Below, piece after piece: positions 48,408 through 56,508 of a DNA stretch of 64,000 bases. Numbering within the stretch: the stretch's first letter is position 1; the number at the start of each line of letters is the position of its first letter. A program made the translations under genes and the position numbers. A model generated the notes under the pieces. That model ran no database searches. It was not told the DNA's origin and saw only the letters and a program-made list of their open reading frames with translations. The DNA is from DATHTC01 sp963746805 (GTDB lineage Bacteria; Actinomycetota; Thermoleophilia; Gaiellales; Gaiellaceae), in the NCBI GenBank assembly GCA_963746805.1, contig CAVVCQ010000008.1, positions 992,001 to 1,056,000 of the forward strand, given 5' to 3'.

Positions 48408-49221
48408 GGGGCCAGCGCGCGAGGGTTCGCAGCGGCTCGCGCCAGCTGGCGTGGAACGCGGGCCCCGGCGGCCCGAGCCCATAGGAGATGTCCGCGTTCC
48501 CGGCGTGGAACCAGCCCGTCTCGCCCCAGGCGCCGGGGTAGGCGAGCCACGGCGGCGCGGGCGCGAGGCGGACGAGGCGCGGCCGCACCGTCGCGCCGCC
48601 GCCGGTGACGTCGACCGGCATCGTCCTCAGGGCGTCGAAGACGACGCGCGCCGCCGCAGGCCAGCAGCGCAGGTCGTGCCGGAAGGTGCCGCGCGCGGGG
48701 TAGTTCGCGTGCGAGCCGAGCGCGACGTAGGCGACGGGCCGCGCGCCGACCCTCGGGGCCTGCCGCCACAGCCGCCGCACGCCGCCGCAATGCTGGCTGT
48801 AGCCGACCTGGAGCGGTGCGCCGCGCCGGTCGAGCACGACCACGACCTCCTCCCAGTCGCCCTCGTGGCTGCGCCAGATCGGGCCGGCCGACGGCGTCGG
48901 GACGCTCCAGAGGTTGTACGGGTAGAAGAGCCAGTAGCTGAGGACGATGCGGTTGCCGGTGGCGAGCGCCCGGCCGTACGCCGCCGGCGCGCCGTTCAAC
49001 GCGGCGTAGCACGCGTTCGCCGCCGGCCCGGTCTTCGGGTCGCATGCGGTGACGTCGAGGTGGTCGCCCGCCGGAGGCGCGGCCGCGAGGAACGGCTCGA
49101 CGGGCGACGGCGCAGACGGCTCGCCGCGTGCGAGGACGAGCACCGGCACGTGGCGCGCCAGCAGCTGCTGCGGCGACGGTGCCGCGAGAGCGGCGACGGC
49201 GAGGACGGCCGCGGCGAGCAC
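48397..49221 (-). CDS. Secreted Vps62/DUF946-like protein
   Basis: A 274-residue protein with a signal peptide (VLAAAVLAVAALAAPSPQQL). The core RIVLSYWLFYPYNLWSVPTP, IWRSHEGDWEEVVVVLDRRG, QVGYSQHCGGVRRLW and YVALGSHANYPARGTF matches the Vps62-type pattern (HEGDWE, SQHxxG, GSHANYP), also reminiscent of NPP1-type GHRHDWE motifs. Four Cys are present. The biochemical role is unknown. GTG 49219-49221 has a minus-strand TACGCT 7 nt upstream. The 3' end overlaps the M20 gene by 11 bp. Confidence 0.8.
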   Translation of the reverse strand: MLAAAVLAVAALAAPSPQQLLARHVPVLVLARGEPSAPSPVEPFLAAAPPAGDHLDVTACDPKTGPAANACYAALNGAPAAYGRALATGNRIVLSYWLFYPYNLWSVPTPSAGPIWRSHEGDWEEVVVVLDRRGAPLQVGYSQHCGGVRRLWRQAPRVGARPVAYVALGSHANYPARGTFRHDLRCWPAAARVVFDALRTMPVDVTGGGATVRPRLVRLAPAPPWLAYPGAWGETGWFHAGNADISYGLGPPGPAFHASWREPLRTLARWPLRR

Positions 49222-49239
49222 GGGAGGTAGCGTAGGCCC
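49222..49239. promoter_or_regulatory. 18-bp divergent Vps62-like/pabB promoter with interlocked -10 elements
   Basis: TAGCGTA (49228-49234) serves as TAGCGT on the plus strand, 6 nt before the pabB GTG. On the minus strand it gives TACGCT, 7 nt before the Vps62-like GTG. The hexamers overlap by five bases. Confidence 0.55.
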
Positions 49240-50298
49240 GTGCTCGAGCTCTTCCAACCGGCTGGCGCGTTCGAGGCCCTCGAGGCGTACCTCGCCGAGG
49301 AGCTGTGGGGCCGGGAGGGCCGCGTCGCCGACGTCTTCCTCGGCTACGGCCTCTCGCAGGAGATTCGCCGAGACGCCTCACCGCCGCCGCCCGAGCCGTG
49401 CCCGCTGCCGCTCCTGGCCTGCCGGGTGCGCGAGGAGAACCCGAGTCGAAAGCGACAAAGCAACAGACTGTCACTTTCTCGTTTTCGAATCGGGTCGTGG
49501 GAGCGCTCCTGGGCCGACGGCGACTATCTGGCCGCGGTCGAGGACGTCCGAACTGCGATCGCGCGCGGCGACGTCTACCAGGTCAACCTCGTGCGGCACC
49601 TGTCCGCGCCGTTCGCCGGCGAGCCGGGCGCGCTCGCCGACGCGCTCGCGCCGCTGCGGCCGGTACACGGGGCGGCGCTCGCCGGATCGGGCTGGACGAT
49701 CGTGTCCGCCTCGCCGGAGCGGTTCCTGTCCCGCCGTGGCCGCCTTCTGCGGACGTGCCCGATCAAGGGGACGCGGCCGGCCGGCGTCCCGGTCGAGGGC
49801 GCGAAGGACGCGGCCGAGCACGTGATGATCGTCGACCTCGAGCGAAACGACCTCTCGCGCGTCTGCGAGCCCGGGAGCGTCCGCTGGCCGGAGTTGATGG
49901 CCGAGCGCGAGCTCGCCGGCGTGACGCACCTCGTCTCCACGGTCGAGGGAACCCTGCGCGAGGACGCGGCGCTCGCGGAGATTCTCGCCGCCACGTTCCC
50001 CGGCGGCTCCGTCACGGGCGCGCCGAAGATCGCCGCGGTCGACCTCATCGCCGCGCTCGAGCCCGTCGGCCGTGGCGCGTCGATGGGCGCGCTCGGCACC
50101 GTCCGCCCGAACGGCGACTTCGACCTCGCGCTGACGATCCGCACCTTCGCGGTGGCCGACGACCGGATCCACCTCTGGGTCGGCGGCGGGATCGTCTGGG
50201 ACTCGGAGCCCGAGGCCGAGCTGACGGAGACGCACGTGAAGGCGGCGCCGCTGCTCGCCGCGCTCGGCGCGCCCGCTCCCGAGCCGGTCCACGCATGA
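49240..50298 (+). CDS. pabB: Aminodeoxychorismate synthase component I (PabB/TrpE family), with in-frame repeat insertion
   Basis: Converts chorismate and ammonia to 4-amino-4-deoxychorismate for folate. The 352-residue product has DYLAAVEDVRTAIARGDVYQ and VNLVRHLSAPFAG, SASPERFLSRRGRLLRTCPI with KGTRPAG, HVMIVDLERNDLSRVCEPGS, FPGGSVTGAPKIAAVDLIAA and GGGIVWDSEPEAELTETHVK, the chorismate-binding signatures. Residues ~68-85 (ENPSRKRQSNRLSLSRFRIG) are encoded by a palindromic repeat also found upstream of the LacI gene, inserted in the linker before the catalytic domain. Followed by pabC. Confidence 0.9.
   Translation: MLELFQPAGAFEALEAYLAEELWGREGRVADVFLGYGLSQEIRRDASPPPPEPCPLPLLACRVREENPSRKRQSNRLSLSRFRIGSWERSWADGDYLAAVEDVRTAIARGDVYQVNLVRHLSAPFAGEPGALADALAPLRPVHGAALAGSGWTIVSASPERFLSRRGRLLRTCPIKGTRPAGVPVEGAKDAAEHVMIVDLERNDLSRVCEPGSVRWPELMAERELAGVTHLVSTVEGTLREDAALAEILAATFPGGSVTGAPKIAAVDLIAALEPVGRGASMGALGTVRPNGDFDLALTIRTFAVADDRIHLWVGGGIVWDSEPEAELTETHVKAAPLLAALGAPAPEPVHA
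49447..49478. repeat. REP-like palindrome inside pabB
   Basis: GAAAGCGAC (49448-49456) pairs with GTCACTTTC (49470-49478, one G-T pair) around a 13-nt loop. The 29 nt at 49447-49475 match the reverse complement of 61048-61076 with one mismatch. The insertion keeps the pabB frame open. Confidence 0.75.
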
Positions 50299-50316
50299 CG
50301 CCTGCTCGCCCTCGGC

Positions 50317-51123
50317 GTGACGGGGCGCGGCCTCGTCGACCGCGACACGCCCGTCCTCCACGCCGACGACGAGGCGCTGCTCCGCGGCCGTGCGGCCTTC
50401 GAGACGCTGCGCGTGTACGGCGGCCGTCCGTTCCGGGTCGACGCGCACCTCGACCGGCTCGAGGCCTCGTCGGCCCGGATCGGGCTCGCGCCGCTCCCGC
50501 GTGCCGAGCTGACGGAGCTCGCCGACGCGGCGCTCGCGGCTGCCGGCGAGCCCGACGTCGTCCTCCGCTTCCTCTGGACGGCCGGGCGCGAGGGCGGGGA
50601 CCCGCTCGGCCTGGCGCTCGTGAGCCCGATCCCGGCCTGGATCGAGGGCGCCCGGTCGACCGGGATCCGGCTCGTCTCGCTGCTCGGCGCGCGGGCCGAG
50701 GTGCCGTGGCTGCTCGGCGGGGTGAAGTCGACGAGCTACGCCGTGAACATGGCGGCTGAGGCAGAGGCGAAGCGGCGCGGCGCCGACGACGCCGTCTTCG
50801 TCGACCACGACGGCGTCGTCCTCGAAGGCCCCGTCTCGAACATCTGGTGGCGCCGCGGGACGACGCTCGTCACGCCGACGCTCGGGCTCGGGATCCTCGC
50901 CGGGGTCACGCGCGCCGTGCTGCTGGAGCTCGCGCCGCAGCTCGGCTACGAGCTCGAGGAAGGCACGTACACGCTCGCCGACGTGCTCGCCGCCGACGAG
51001 GCCTTCACCTCGTCCTCGGTGCGCGAGGTGCTGCCCGTGTCCGAGGTGGACGGGGCGCCGATCCCGCTCGGCGACGCGGCTCCGGCGCTGCAGGCCGCGC
51101 TCCGCGAAGTCGCCTCCGGCTGA
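50317..51123 (+). CDS. pabC: Aminotransferase class IV, likely aminodeoxychorismate lyase (PabC)
   Basis: A PLP enzyme; next to pabB the likely reaction is release of pyruvate to give 4-aminobenzoate. The 268-residue product has LLRGRAAFETLRVYGGRPFR (Arg of the class IV active site), LGGVKSTSYAVNMAAEAEAK (PLP Lys), VFVDHDGVVLEGPVSNIWWR (E-G-x-x-S-N) and VTRAVLLELAPQLGYELEEG. GTG 50317 gives a short N-terminus. CTG 50302 in the same frame would add LLALG. Branched-chain or D-amino-acid transaminase activity cannot be excluded. Confidence 0.85.
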   Translation: MTGRGLVDRDTPVLHADDEALLRGRAAFETLRVYGGRPFRVDAHLDRLEASSARIGLAPLPRAELTELADAALAAAGEPDVVLRFLWTAGREGGDPLGLALVSPIPAWIEGARSTGIRLVSLLGARAEVPWLLGGVKSTSYAVNMAAEAEAKRRGADDAVFVDHDGVVLEGPVSNIWWRRGTTLVTPTLGLGILAGVTRAVLLELAPQLGYELEEGTYTLADVLAADEAFTSSSVREVLPVSEVDGAPIPLGDAAPALQAALREVASG

Positions 51124-51163
51124 GGGATTGCGGTATGCGACTCTGAGTCGATAACCTCCCGGG

Positions 51164-51957
51164 ATGGCCGCGGACAAGATCAGGCTGGGCGGGATGGCGC
51201 TGCCGAACGGCGTCCTCGTCCACGGTCCGACGTCCTGGGGCTGCGCCGTCCGGCTCCCGGACGGGACGATCAAGGTCGCCTCGGCGAGGAAGCGCACCTT
51301 CGGCGCCGGCGTCACGAATCCGCTGCTCCGCGGGCCGCTGAAGCTGCTCGACGCGTTCGCGGTGCTCCCGCAGGTGAAGCGCGCGATGCCCGAGGCCAAG
51401 CTGCCGTTCGAGCGGCCCGGCGTGATCGGGATGATGGCCGCGAGCACCGTTGCGGTCCGGGCCGTGCGTACGAGCCCCGACCTGCGCCCGCTCGTGCGCG
51501 GAGCTGGCGAGCGGGTTCCTCTCGCTCGCGCCGGCGCTGGCCGCGCTGCGCGGCGGCGAGCTCGCCGCGTACCACGGCGCCGAGCACGTCTCGATCGGGA
51601 CGTACGAGCACGGCGAGCGCCGCCCGAAGGAGCACGAGCGCTGCGGCTCGCACCTCGTCGGGCCGCTGCTCGCGACGACCGCGGTCGGCAACGTCCTCGC
51701 CTCGCGCGCGCCCGAGCAGCTACGGGGGCCGGCGCGGGCGGCCGCGGCGGTCGGCGCCGCGGCGGCGTCGGTCGAGCTCTTCGGCTGGATGACGCGCCAC
51801 CCGGACACCACGCTCGCGCGGGCGCTCCGGCGCCCCGGGCTACGAGCTCCAGGCCCGCATCGCCACGGCGGAGCCGAGCGACGCGCAGCTCGAGGTCGCG
51901 CAGGCCGCGCTCGACGCGTGCCTGGCCCAGGAGCACGGCCACGGCCGCGCCGGCTGA
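51164..51957 (+). CDS. DUF1385 (YqhQ-like) membrane protein, two frameshifts
   Basis: An uncharacterised conserved protein. Reading the three frames together gives RLGGMALPNGVLVHGPTSWG and VRLPDGTIKVASARKRTFGA, then (one G dropped at 51500-51501) RELASGFLSLAPALAALRGG with LAAYHGAEHVSIGTYEHGER (the GAEH-x-YE family motif), then (one C dropped at 51833-51836) RPGYELQARIATAEPSDAQL with AQAALDACLAQEHGHGRAG and a stop at 51955-51957. About 264 residues. TAACCT ends 6 nt before the ATG. Both breaks look like extra bases in the sequence rather than decay. Confidence 0.82.
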
Positions 51958-51970
51958 GACGAAGACCCGG

Positions 51971-53027
51971 CTGTCGCCGGAGACGTTCGCGCTCCCCGTC
52001 GAGAAGATGAAGACGGGGTACTACACCGACGCGTACTTCAACCACACGCGGGAGGCTCTGCTCGCCGACGGCCGGCAGGCCGCAGGTGCTCATGCAGGTC
52101 TTCCAGAAGCAGCACGCGTGGCTCGGCGGCATGGACGAGGCGATCGCGATCCTCAAGCTCGCCTCCCACGACTGGGACGCGCTCACCGTGCACGCGCTGT
52201 ACGACGGCGACCGGATCGAGCCGTGGGAGACGGTGCTGACGATCGAGGGCGACTACACGCTCTTCGCGCACCTCGAGACCGTGTACCTGGGCGTGCTCGC
52301 GCGGCGCACGCTCGTGACCACGAAGGTCGTCGAGGTCATCCGGGCTGCGCGGTCGAAGTCCGTCCTCTTCATGCCCGCCCGGCACGACCACTGGCGCGTC
52401 CAGACGGGCGACGGCTACGCCGCCTACCTCGCGGGGCAGGTCTGCGGCGCGTCGATCGGCGTCACGACCGACGAGCAGGCGTCGTGGTGGGGCGGCAAGG
52501 GCGTCGGCACGGTGCCGCACTCGCTCATCGCGGCGTACGGCGGAAACACGGTCCTCGCGGCCAGGAAGTTCGCCGACTCCGCGCCGGCGGACTTCAACAT
52601 CACCGTGCTCGTCGACTTCGACAACACGTCGGTCGAGACCGCGCTCGCCGTGGCCCGCGAGCTCGGGCCGCGTCTCTGGGGCGTGCGGCTCGACACGTCG
52701 GAGTCGCTCGTCGACGCGTCGCTGTGGCACGAGCTGGGCGACTTCAAGCCGACCGGTGTGAACGAGCGGCTCGTGCGGAAGGTGCGGGCGGCGCTCGATG
52801 CCGAGGGCTTCGAGCACGTCCGCATCGTCGTGTCGGGCGGCTTCACCGCCGAGAAGATCCGCACGTTCGAGGAGCAGGGCGTGCCGGTGGATGCGTACGG
52901 TGTCGGCTCGTCGCTCATCCGCGGCGCGAACGACTACACAGCCGACATCGTCAGGACCGACGGCGAGCCGTCGGCGAAGGTCGGGCGGCGCCTGCGGCCC
53001 AACGAGCGGCTGGAGCGTGTGACGTGA
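51971..53027 (+). CDS. pncB: Nicotinate phosphoribosyltransferase (one frameshift)
   Basis: Makes nicotinate mononucleotide in the Preiss-Handler NAD salvage pathway. The N-terminal LSPETFALPVEKMKTGYYTD and AYFNHTREALLADG is followed, after one extra base near 52074-52075, by RRPQVLMQVFQKQHAWLGGM. Later motifs are VLFMPARHDHWRVQTGDGYA, FNITVLVDFDNTSVETALAV, VRLDTSESLVDASLWHELGD and IVVSGGFTAEKIRTFEEQGV. No ATG/GTG start is present. CTG 51971 fits the family N-terminus, so an unseen sequence error is possible. It overlaps pncA (GTGA). Confidence 0.87.
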
Positions 53028-53651
53028 GCGGCCTCGTCCTGTGGGACGTCGACACGCAGGTCGATTTCATGCTCCCGCACGGGAAGCTCTACGTGCCGGG
53101 CGCCGAGGAGACGATTCCCGCGATGGCGCAGCTGGTGCAGGCGGCACGCGAGGCCGGGATCCCGCACGTGGCCTCGGCCGACGACCACGAGCTCACCGAC
53201 CCGGAGATCGTCGACGACCCCGACTTCGCGAACACCTTCCCGCCGCACTGCCTCCGCGGGACGACGGGCGCTGACGAAGATCCCGGAGACGCTGCAGGAG
53301 GATCCGCTGCCGCTCGGGCTCGTCCCGTTCCCGCCCGGGCTCGTGCCGGGGCTCCTCGAGGGTCGTCGCGAGATCCTGCTGCTCAAGAAGAACTTCAGCG
53401 TGTTCACGAACCCGAACGCGGAGCCGGTCGTCGACGCCCTCGATCCCGACGAGGTGATCCTGTTCGGCATCGCCACGGACGTCTGCGACGACGCGGCGAT
53501 TCGCGGGCTGCTGCTGCGCGGGCGGCGTGTGCGCTTCGTCGAGGACGCGGCGCGCGGGATCGACCAGGCGCGGACGGTCGCGTGCACGGCCGCCTGGCGC
53601 GGCGCCGGCGTCGCGTTCACGACGACGGACGAGGTGCTCCGGTCGCTGTAG
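53024..53651 (+). CDS. pncA: Nicotinamidase / isochorismatase-family hydrolase (one frameshift)
   Basis: Deamidates nicotinamide to nicotinate, feeding PncB. The N-terminal half has LVLWDVDTQVDFMLPHGKLY (catalytic Asp) and HVASADDHELTDPEIVDDPD (metal-binding Asp/His). The second half has ILLLKKNFSVFTNPNAEPVV (Lys) and VILFGIATDVCDDAAIRGLL (catalytic Cys). The join at about 53275 carries one extra base; without it the sequence reads GTTGAEKIPETLQEDPLPLG. GTG 53024 overlaps pncB. Neighbouring pncB makes nicotinamidase the most likely role. Confidence 0.86.
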
Positions 53652-53665
53652 CGGTTCCGCCGCTC

Positions 53666-54193
53666 GTGGAGCGTGCGCTGGCGCTCGCGACGGAGCTCGG
53701 GTTCGCGAAGTCGTGCAGCCATGAGACGGGTCGGCTCCTGCAGCTGCTCGCGGCGCAGCGCGGACGCGAGCGCGTCGGCGAGATCGGCACCGGCGCAGGC
53801 GTCGGCACGGCGTGGCTCGCCTCGGCGCTGCCGCCCGGCGTCCCGCTGTGGAGCGTCGAGACGGACGCTGCGCTCGCGCATGCCGCCGGGACGATCTTCG
53901 CGGACGACCCCGACGTCCACGTGCTCGCCGGCCCGTGGCGCGAGCTGCTGCCTGCGGAAGCGCCGTTCGACCTCCTCTTCTACGACGGCGGCCGCAAGCA
54001 GTTCCCCGAGGAGGAGGGCGAGGCGGTCGTCGAGCTGCTCGCGCCGGGCGCGACGGTCGTCCTCGACGACTTCCGCGAGCGTCGGCTGGACGACCCGGTG
54101 AAGGCGTTCTGGCTGGGTCATCCGCGCCTCGCCGGGGCCGAGCTCGCGGTCTCCGAGCGGGAGTCGGCGCTCGTCTGCGTCCGCGTGCTTTAG
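53666..54193 (+). CDS. O-methyltransferase-like SAM-dependent methyltransferase
   Basis: A 175-residue Rossmann methyltransferase of the CCoAOMT-like type. The motifs are VGEIGTGAGVGTAWLASALP (SAM-binding), LWSVETDAALAHAAGTIFAD (acidic ribose-binding position), FDLLFYDGGRKQFPEEEGEA and ATVVLDDF. It is shorter than typical O-methyltransferases (~210). I chose GTG 53666; the frame is open further upstream through pncA. Acceptor unknown. It may be translated with the pncB-pncA pair. Confidence 0.78.
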   Translation: MERALALATELGFAKSCSHETGRLLQLLAAQRGRERVGEIGTGAGVGTAWLASALPPGVPLWSVETDAALAHAAGTIFADDPDVHVLAGPWRELLPAEAPFDLLFYDGGRKQFPEEEGEAVVELLAPGATVVLDDFRERRLDDPVKAFWLGHPRLAGAELAVSERESALVCVRVL

Positions 54194-54224
54194 GTCCCGG
54201 GACGCCCTGCCGATAGGGTCAGCG

Positions 54225-55769
54225 ATGGGGATGCTGCCGCCCGCCAGCCTGCAGACGTGGATCCAGGATTTCGTCGTCTTCTGGCTCCCGCTCCTGTTCT
54301 TCGGGCTGATGCTCGTGATCGTGTGGCTGCTCTGGCGCACGGTGCAGCTGATGCCGCGCGTGAAGCCGGCCCAGATCGAGCCCAACTCGGCCTCCTCGGT
54401 GACCTTCGAGGACGTGGCCGGGCTCGAGGAGGCGCGCGAGGAGCTGCAGGAGGTCGTCGACTTCCTCCGCACGCCGAAGAAGTACGAGCGCCTCGGCGCG
54501 CGCGTCCCGAAGGGGATCCTGCTCTACGGGCCGCCCGGGACGGGCAAGACGCTGCTCGCGAAGGCCGTGGCCAACGCGTCCGGCGCCACCTTCTACGCCG
54601 CGAGCGCGTCGTCGTTCGTCGAGATGTTCGCCGGCCTCGGCGCCGCGCGCATCCGGCGGCTCTTCAGCGAGGCGCGGAAGAACGCGCCCGCGATCATCTT
54701 CATCGACGAGCTCGACGCCGTCGGCAGCGCCCGCGCCGGTGGCAGCTTCAACCGCGAGCACGACCAGACCCTGAACCAGCTCCTCGTCGAGCTCGACGGC
54801 TTCGACTCGCGCGAGCAGATCGTGATCATGGGCGCCTCGAACCGGCTCCAGGACCTCGACCCGGCGCTGCTGCGCCCGGGCCGCTTCGACCGGCAGGTGC
54901 TCGCCTCGCCGCCCGACGTGAAGGCGCGCGAGGCGATCCTCCACGTTCACACCCGCGGCAAGCCGCTCGCTCCGGACGTGGATCTCGCAGCGGTCGCGAG
55001 GCAGACGGTCGGGCTGACCGGAGCCGACCTCGCCAACGTGGCGAACGAGGCTGCGATCTTCGCCGGCCGCAAGGAGCAGCAGTACCTCCACCAGCACGAC
55101 TTCGACGCGGCGCTCGAGCGGGTCGTCGCCGGCCTCCAGCAGAAGAAGATGGTGACCGACAAGGAGAAGCGCATCCTCGCCTACCACGAGGCAGGCCACG
55201 CGCTCATGTCGCACCTGATGGGCGACGGCATGCCGGTGCAGAAGGTGACGATCGTCTCCCGCGGCGACGCGCTCGGGTACACGTTCAACGTCCCCAGCGA
55301 GGACCGGTACCTCCACACGCGCGAGGAGCTGATCGACCGGCTGACGATCTACCTCGCCGGCCGCGCCGCCGAGCAGGTCGTGTTCGGCCGGGTCACGAAC
55401 GGCGCCGCCAACGACCTCGAGCGCACGACCGCGATCGCACGGTCGATGGTGTTCGAGTGGGGCATGGGCGACGAGGTCACCTCGCGCACGATGCGCGCCG
55501 ACAACTACGCGCTGTCGGAGGAGACGAAGCGCATGCGCGACGACGCGCAGTCGCGGATCACCGACCAGGCGTACGACACGGCGGTGACGCTGCTGCGGAA
55601 GCACCGGGCGACGCTCGACCGGCTCGCCGCCGCGCTGCTCGAGCACGAGACGCTCCAGCGGGACGAGATCGGGGAGGTCATCGGCGACGTGGCGCCCGAG
55701 TCGCGCTCGTCCGAGACCGTCGGCACCGTGGCCGTGTTGCCCGTGTCGCCGCCCGAGCCGGGCGCCTAA
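54225..55769 (+). CDS. ftsH: FtsH-type membrane AAA+ metalloprotease, short form
   Basis: ATP-dependent zinc protease degrading membrane and regulatory proteins. The 514-residue product has only one N-terminal helix (LPLLFFGLMLVIVWLLWRTV) and lacks the periplasmic domain and second helix of canonical FtsH (~610-650 residues). AAA motifs: LLYGPPGTGKTLLAKAVANA, IIFIDELDAVGSARAGGSFN and LLRPGRFDRQV. The pore loop reads FVEMFAGLGAARIRR instead of MFVGVG. Protease: AYHEAGHALMSHLMGDGMP (HEAGH) and AANDLERTTAIARSMVFEWG (third Zn ligand). TAGGGT ends 5 nt before the ATG. Confidence 0.92.
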   Translation: MGMLPPASLQTWIQDFVVFWLPLLFFGLMLVIVWLLWRTVQLMPRVKPAQIEPNSASSVTFEDVAGLEEAREELQEVVDFLRTPKKYERLGARVPKGILLYGPPGTGKTLLAKAVANASGATFYAASASSFVEMFAGLGAARIRRLFSEARKNAPAIIFIDELDAVGSARAGGSFNREHDQTLNQLLVELDGFDSREQIVIMGASNRLQDLDPALLRPGRFDRQVLASPPDVKAREAILHVHTRGKPLAPDVDLAAVARQTVGLTGADLANVANEAAIFAGRKEQQYLHQHDFDAALERVVAGLQQKKMVTDKEKRILAYHEAGHALMSHLMGDGMPVQKVTIVSRGDALGYTFNVPSEDRYLHTREELIDRLTIYLAGRAAEQVVFGRVTNGAANDLERTTAIARSMVFEWGMGDEVTSRTMRADNYALSEETKRMRDDAQSRITDQAYDTAVTLLRKHRATLDRLAAALLEHETLQRDEIGEVIGDVAPESRSSETVGTVAVLPVSPPEPGA

Positions 55770-55902
55770 AGCCGCCACCGCAGCTCGGGCCCACCTCTCC
55801 ACCCCCCACCCACCCGGGGATCTGACTCCAGTCTAGGGGCCGGGATCGCACGTGTTCGTGCCGGAATCACGCCGGTTCGGTCACGGAGACATCACATGTC
55901 GC

Positions 55903-55931
55903 TTGACATGACATCACTTTGATGTCAAACT
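55903..55931 (+). promoter_or_regulatory. Consensus promoter with palindromic operator upstream of the RHH regulator
   Basis: TTGACA (55903-55908), 17 nt, CAAACT (55926-55931), then 6 nt to the ATG at 55938. Between them is the perfect palindrome TGACATCA-CTT-TGATGTCA (55909-55927). Further ATGTC/GACAT half-sites lie at 55889-55908. A palindrome placed between -35 and -10 is a classic repressor site, probably bound by the RHH protein encoded just downstream. Confidence 0.7.
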
Positions 55932-55937
55932 CGCGCC

Positions 55938-56381
55938 ATGCAACTGTCACCCCACCTCGACGCCGTCCAGGCCGACCTGGACGCCGTCGCCGAAGCCGCA
56001 GGGCCCGAGCAGGCCGGCTCGGTTCGCCGCGTCGCCGCCGCGCTCGGCTCCTCGTTGCGGCTCCACCTGCTCGAGGCCGTCACCCAGGCGGCGCACGAGC
56101 TCTCGTCGCAGCTCCCCGCGGGCCGCGTCGAGGTCCGCCTCGAGGCGGGCGACCCCGTCCTGTTCTTCCTCGACGAGGCGCCGGCGTCGCCGGCGTACGC
56201 CGCCGAGGACACGTCCGCGCGGATCACGCTGCGCCTGCCGGAGATGCTCAAGTCGAGCGTCGAGGCGGCCGCGGCCCGCGAGGGCGTCTCTGTCAACTCG
56301 TGGCTCGTGCAGGCGCTGGCACGGGCGGTCGAGAGCCGACCGTCCCGGGGCAGCCGCCTGTCCGGCTACGCCCGCAGCTAG
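55938..56381 (+). CDS. Regulator with C-terminal ribbon-helix-helix domain
   Basis: A 147-residue protein. The first ~95 residues form an uncharacterised helical/beta domain (LDAVQADLDAVAEAAGPEQA, LLEAVTQAAHELSSQLPAGR, VEVRLEAGDPVLFFLDEAP). Residues ~100-135 are a MetJ/Arc/HicB-type RHH (ARITLRLPEMLKSSVEAAAA, REGVSVNSWLVQALARAVE). It likely represses its own operon through the palindrome in its promoter. The message would be leaderless. No toxin-like gene follows. Instead come a 38-residue gene, DUF4097 and an MFS permease. Confidence 0.82.
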   Translation: MQLSPHLDAVQADLDAVAEAAGPEQAGSVRRVAAALGSSLRLHLLEAVTQAAHELSSQLPAGRVEVRLEAGDPVLFFLDEAPASPAYAAEDTSARITLRLPEMLKSSVEAAAAREGVSVNSWLVQALARAVESRPSRGSRLSGYARS

Positions 56382-56391
56382 GAGGTCCGCG

Positions 56392-56508
56392 ATGACCACC
56401 GTCATGCTCCCACTCGGCCACGTCAGCTGGCCCGACCGCGACGCCCTCCGCGGCGACCGCCGCCCGGTGCGGCGGCCGCGGCCCGACGGCCCGCAGGGGG
56501 TGCTGTGA
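56392..56508 (+). CDS. 38-residue basic microprotein
   Basis: MTTVMLPLGHVSWPDRDALR continues GDRRPVRRPRPDGPQGVL. It has a perfect Shine-Dalgarno (GGAGGTC at 56382-56388, overlapping the RHH gene end), an ATG 4 nt later, and a TGA that overlaps the ATG of the DUF4097 gene (TGATG). These features make translation likely. The Arg/Pro-rich tail has no recognised family. It could be a coupling peptide or a ligand of the regulator. Confidence 0.6.
   Translation: MTTVMLPLGHVSWPDRDALRGDRRPVRRPRPDGPQGVL

Noticed and set aside
51164..54193. A 1009-residue open frame spanning DUF1385, pncB, pncA and a methyltransferase
   Set aside because: It crosses between frames of four separate proteins only because of single-base insertions. 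Each component shows its own family motifs, stops and overlaps when the extra bases are removed.
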